Assembly (NCBI GenBank): GCA_964486725.1
Contig: CAZAOK010000003.1
Coordinates: forward strand, 1 to 64,000
From: M55B154 sp964486725
GTDB lineage: Bacteria > Spirochaetota > UBA4802 > UB4802
DNA: 64,000 nucleotides
Direction of reading: 5' to 3'
The notes beneath the pieces were generated by a model. It worked only from the letters and a program-made list of their open reading frames with translations, made no database searches and was not told the origin of the DNA. Shown here in pieces: positions 61,312 through 64,000 of this stretch (the stretch's first letter is position 1; each line of letters starts with the position of its first letter). The translations under genes were made by a program, and so were the position numbers.

Positions 61312-62247
61312 ATGAACTGGCATGAAATGGAAATGCGGGCCGTATACGGCCAGACTATCAATGAGTTAATTAACCAGGATAACAGGATATACTGCCTTGA
61401 AGCAGACCTGAGCAAGGCATCGGGAACAAATCCATGTGTTATAGATGAATGTCCCGACAACTTCGTAAACTGCGGAGTATCCGAGTCAAACATGATCGGT
61501 GTAGCTGCCGGACTTGCCAACGAAGGGAATATCCCCTTCGCGGCAACTTTTTCATGTTTCGCTTCAAGAAGGGTATACGACCAGATAACCATCAGCGTGG
61601 CCTATGCCAACAATAACGTGAAGATCGTGGGCACCGCTCCCGGTATCACGCAGGGCCCCAACGGCGGCACCCACATGGACTTTCAGGACCTTGCCATCAT
61701 GCGGGCCATGCCTAACATGCACGTGTATTCACCATGCGATCCATATGAACTTCGCAGTGTGATGAAGTACATGGCAAAGAGCACACAGCCCACTTACATG
61801 CAGCTTGTAAGGCCGAAGGTTGCACAGATGTTTGATGCCGAATACGACTTTAACCCGATGAAGGCCATGCAATTACGCGAAGGGAAAGATGTTACAATCG
61901 TTTCAACCGGTTACATGACACAGTTCGCGATTGAAGCCTCAGAGCAGCTTCACAAGGAAGGAATATCCGTAGACCTGCTGCATTATCCATCTGTTAAGCC
62001 CTTTGACGCACAGACTCTCATCAATTCGGCAAAGAAAACCGGCGGGGTTGTTACCGTTGAGAATCAAAGCATTATCGGAGGACTTGGCGGAGCAGTATGC
62101 GAGGTGTTAAGTGAAGAGTATCCTGTAAAGGTGAAACGTCTTGGTATACCTGATAAATTTGGTGAAGTTGCTACCGAAGACTACCTGTTCAACAAGCATG
62201 GGTTCGGTGTGTCCCACATAATTGACGCCTGTAAATCAATACGATAA
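61312..62247 (+). CDS. sqwH: Transketolase C-terminal subunit (probable SqwH)
   Basis: A 311-residue partner holding the pyrimidine-binding and C-terminal domains. Seen: EMEMRAVYGQTINELINQDNRIYCLEADLSKASG, the catalytic Glu in GVSESNMIGVAAGLANEG, FSCFASRRVYDQI, GTAPGITQGPNGGTHM, and the C-terminal VVTVENQSIIGGLGGAV. It starts 13 nt after the N-terminal subunit, with which it forms an active heterotetramer in homologues. GGAG precedes the ATG. Confidence 0.84.
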   Translation: MNWHEMEMRAVYGQTINELINQDNRIYCLEADLSKASGTNPCVIDECPDNFVNCGVSESNMIGVAAGLANEGNIPFAATFSCFASRRVYDQITISVAYANNNVKIVGTAPGITQGPNGGTHMDFQDLAIMRAMPNMHVYSPCDPYELRSVMKYMAKSTQPTYMQLVRPKVAQMFDAEYDFNPMKAMQLREGKDVTIVSTGYMTQFAIEASEQLHKEGISVDLLHYPSVKPFDAQTLINSAKKTGGVVTVENQSIIGGLGGAVCEVLSEEYPVKVKRLGIPDKFGEVATEDYLFNKHGFGVSHIIDACKSIR

Positions 62248-62293
62248 TCTACTCTCCCTCAAGTAATTATGGGGGCTGCTGGAGGATACATAA

Positions 62294-62767
62294 ATGAAAT
62301 TTGCAATAGGAACAACAAAAGCCGGACTAACATTGAAGAAGGACGTGATCGCCTTCCTCGAGACCAATGGTCACCAGGTGGATGACCTTGGCATGCAGGA
62401 AGACGGTGAATTCGTTCCCTATCACGTATCAGCTGCCAACGTTGCCCGTGCAGTCTCGGAAGGTAAATACGAGAAGGGCATCATCATCTGCGGCACCGGG
62501 GCTGGCAGTGTCATCGTTGCCAACAAGTTTCCCGGTGTGTACGCGGTACACTGCGGAAATTCATTTGAGGCTAAAAAAGCCGTGGCAGTTAATAATTCCA
62601 ACGTGCTGGTGCTGGCTGAATGGCTTACCCCCGGTAAGCACGCCGAAGAGATCGTTGGCGACTGGCTTAAAACATCCTTTGGTGAAGGGTTTGAGCCTGA
62701 ATGGAAAGAATTTCTAAGCAACTGTGTAAAAGAGATCAAGGATATGGAAAAGGAACTTTTCAAGTAA
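62294..62767 (+). CDS. sqwI: RpiB/LacAB-family isomerase (probable 4-deoxy-4-sulfoerythrose isomerase SqwI)
   Basis: A 157-residue RpiB-fold isomerase. Seen: the catalytic base Cys66 and the anion hole in CGTGAGSVIVANKFPG, aligned with E. coli RpiB C66. Departures: RpiB Asp9/His10 are Thr8/Lys9, and the ring-opening His99 is Val99. Known: sulfo-TK uses an RpiB-type enzyme (SqwI) to turn sulfoerythrose into sulfoerythrulose. That sugar cannot form a ring, so loss of ring-opening residues makes sense. Inferred from context and residues; ribose-5-phosphate isomerase is the alternative. GGAGG-like GGAGGA precedes the ATG. Confidence 0.8.
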   Translation: MKFAIGTTKAGLTLKKDVIAFLETNGHQVDDLGMQEDGEFVPYHVSAANVARAVSEGKYEKGIIICGTGAGSVIVANKFPGVYAVHCGNSFEAKKAVAVNNSNVLVLAEWLTPGKHAEEIVGDWLKTSFGEGFEPEWKEFLSNCVKEIKDMEKELFK

Positions 62768-62770
62768 ACA

Positions 62771-63903
62771 TTATTCTTCGAATCCCACTCTCCACAGGGC
62801 AGTGCCGGCAAGCCTGTACCTATTGGCCAGGTCCTTCAGGATTTCTATCATGTGTGCATCAGACGCGTATACTTTACAGTTATCCCATGCAACATGAAGA
62901 TTTCCTGAAGGGTGGCGCACAAAACCATACTGCCGGCCCAGCCTTGACGCGTACATGGCTGAAATGGCCGTTACTTTTTTCTTCTGCCCTTTACCGCACC
63001 ACCTGTAACCGTAAGAAGGAATACCCAGGAGAATGTCATCATTATCCATGTTCATTAACGCATTTTTAATATTCTTTCGGGTCCATTCTTCTGTCACAAC
63101 GGGCCCTGGTCCCGTTCCTTTGCGATGCAGATCATAACACATGAGTACTATATAATCAAGATATGGCCCAATTACTGTTAGATCATGAAAACCCGCCCAT
63201 TTATCGGGAAATTCTATCTGTGGAAAGATTGCTGCTGAAATGCTGCTTCCNNNNNNNNNNNNNNNNNNNNNNNNNNNNNNNNNNNNNNNNNNNNNNNNNN
63301 NNNNNNNNNNNNNNNNNNNNNNNNNNNNNNNNNNNNNNNNNNNNNNNNNNCCCATTTATCGGGAAATTCTATCTGTGGAAAGATTGCTGCTGAAATGCTG
63401 CTTCCGCTAAGTCCGGATCTTACCTTCTTCAAAAATGCCCCGTATTCATCAACCATTGACGGTTGCAGGTACTCAAAATCGAACTGCACATGAGTTGTGT
63501 TCATCTGCTTCTGAATTCTCTGTATGGAACGAATAATATCTTTCTGTGTTGTTACTGAATTGAGTATGTGTTTACCATCCTTCACTGACTTCAAACCGAT
63601 TACCGGTATCAATATCTTATCCATCTTTTGCAGACTGTTAATAACCCTGTTCAATGTGTCAGATGGTATGGGTGTACAAATGTTCCCATTTTTATCGGCG
63701 GGAAACCCGGTAATGCCCAGGTGTGTATAGTTCTCTGCGCGCTTCAGTATATCATCAATTTTTGCACCTGCTGAAAGTGAATAATGGGCAATATATCCCC
63801 AACGAATATTTTTTGATTTTTGTCCCTTCATCGAATACCCGAAGGCAAAAACCACAAGGATGATAACTAATAGTATTAAAAATGTAATAATTCTTCGCAT
63901 CAT
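62771..63903 (-). CDS. GH18-like glycosidase, membrane-anchored or secreted (interrupted by an assembly gap)
   Basis: A 325-residue protein once 155 nt (gap plus one 55-nt copy) are removed; the frame is then intact. Seen: an N-terminal hydrophobic helix (about 5-22), WGYIAHYSL, the GH18 catalytic motif VQFDFEYL with Glu144, DYIVLMCYDLH, ILLGIPSYGYRW, and a late GTALWRVG. Known: GH18 members hydrolyse chitin-like or peptidoglycan-related GlcNAc polymers; the domain is close to the spore-lytic YaaH/YdhD type. Inferred: an envelope muralytic or glycan-processing enzyme. It is convergent with the isomerase gene (4 nt between their ends). Confidence 0.8.
63251..63350. other. 100-N scaffold gap inside the GH18-like gene, really a 55-nt contig overlap
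   Basis: Bases 63196-63250 and 63351-63405 are identical. The gap should be closed by merging the two copies, which restores the reading frame. Confidence 0.92.
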
Positions 63904-63998
63904 TCTTCCATTTCTTTTGATTTATATCGTATGACGATTCCTTCTACATGTATTATATCCACGGTGCCCACCAGCCAGTACTGCCGCTCATGCCAGTA
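63900..63998 (-). CDS. End of an unidentified gene, cut by the window edge
   Basis: An open frame enters from the window edge and stops with TGA overlapping the start of the GH18-like gene (ATGATG). The last 32 residues (YWHERQYWLVGTVDIIHV and on to a charged end) show no family I can name. The overlap implies an operon with the GH18-like gene. Confidence 0.45.
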   Translation of the reverse strand, partial: YWHERQYWLVGTVDIIHVEGIVIRYKSKEMEE

Positions 63999-64000
63999 CT

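Noticed and set aside
62771..63903. The GH18-like gene as a broken pair of genes
   Set aside because: Same 55-nt gap artefact; merged, it gives a single 325-residue frame.

Overview
The window most likely comes from a low-GC Spirochaetota genome. The grounds are gene content and order: a complete type II secretion operon that includes gspN, the run rny-ymdB-dxs-tlyA, the coupled run UPF0164-like protein-folP-cdaA-cdaR-pdxJ, a 7TM-DISM/SpoIIE phosphatase, a many-PAS histidine kinase and loosely spirochaetal lipoboxes. This is inference from gene content; there is no rRNA or tRNA gene in the window to confirm it. The sequence is draft quality. It holds two 100-N gaps, each flanked by an identical 55-nt duplication, so both are unmerged k-mer overlaps rather than missing DNA.

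Layout. 0-7.1 kb: a lipoprotein, a GH42 beta-galactosidase, an unknown coiled-coil membrane protein, DUF72, DUF488, a PHP phosphoesterase and a HAD-IIA phosphatase. 7.15-7.3 kb: the first of three copies of a small non-autonomous transposable element. 7.7-11.3 kb: a two-subunit family I CoA-transferase and an acetyl-CoA hydrolase/CoA-transferase. 11.3-13.9 kb (minus): tatC (with a lysine-rich repeat tail) and pgk. 14-19.2 kb: the histidine kinase and an acyl-CoA synthetase. 19.2-27.4 kb: ahcY, an NlpC/P60 lipoprotein, coaD, rny, ymdB, dxs and tlyA. 27.5-33 kb: element copy 2, an FlgD-Ig-like secreted protein, an outer-membrane UPF0164-like protein, folP, cdaA, cdaR, pdxJ and two small envelope proteins. 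33-46.9 kb (minus): gspC-D-E-F-G-H-I-J-K-L-M-N, ending in an IspH protein fused to a UbiA-like membrane domain.

47-64 kb is an accessory region whose second part is clearly more GC-rich than the rest. A ROK repressor diverges from a GPH-family sugar symporter, an L-fucose-isomerase-like enzyme and a GH31 sulfoquinovosidase-like enzyme. After two toxin-antitoxin pairs, a HAD protein, element copy 3 and an MBL-fold hydrolase come a DASS transporter, a split transketolase (two subunits) and an RpiB-like isomerase. This set matches the sulfoglycolytic transketolase (sulfo-TK) route for sulfoquinovose: uptake, glycoside cleavage, aldose-ketose isomerisation, two rounds of transketolase cleavage with an aldose-ketose isomerisation between them, and a candidate sulfonate exporter. 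No sulfoacetaldehyde reductase or dehydrogenase is visible in the window. Two active-site departures stand out: the GH31 enzyme has Gln where YihQ has its sulfonate-binding Arg301, and the RpiB-like enzyme lacks the ring-opening His. The window ends with a GH18-like protein and the end of an unidentified gene.

Other points of interest are the IspH-UbiA fusion, the histone-H1-like tail on TatC, the element with 14-bp inverted ends and 8-bp target duplications (IS66-like), and a palindrome overlapping the promoter of the sulfosugar operon.
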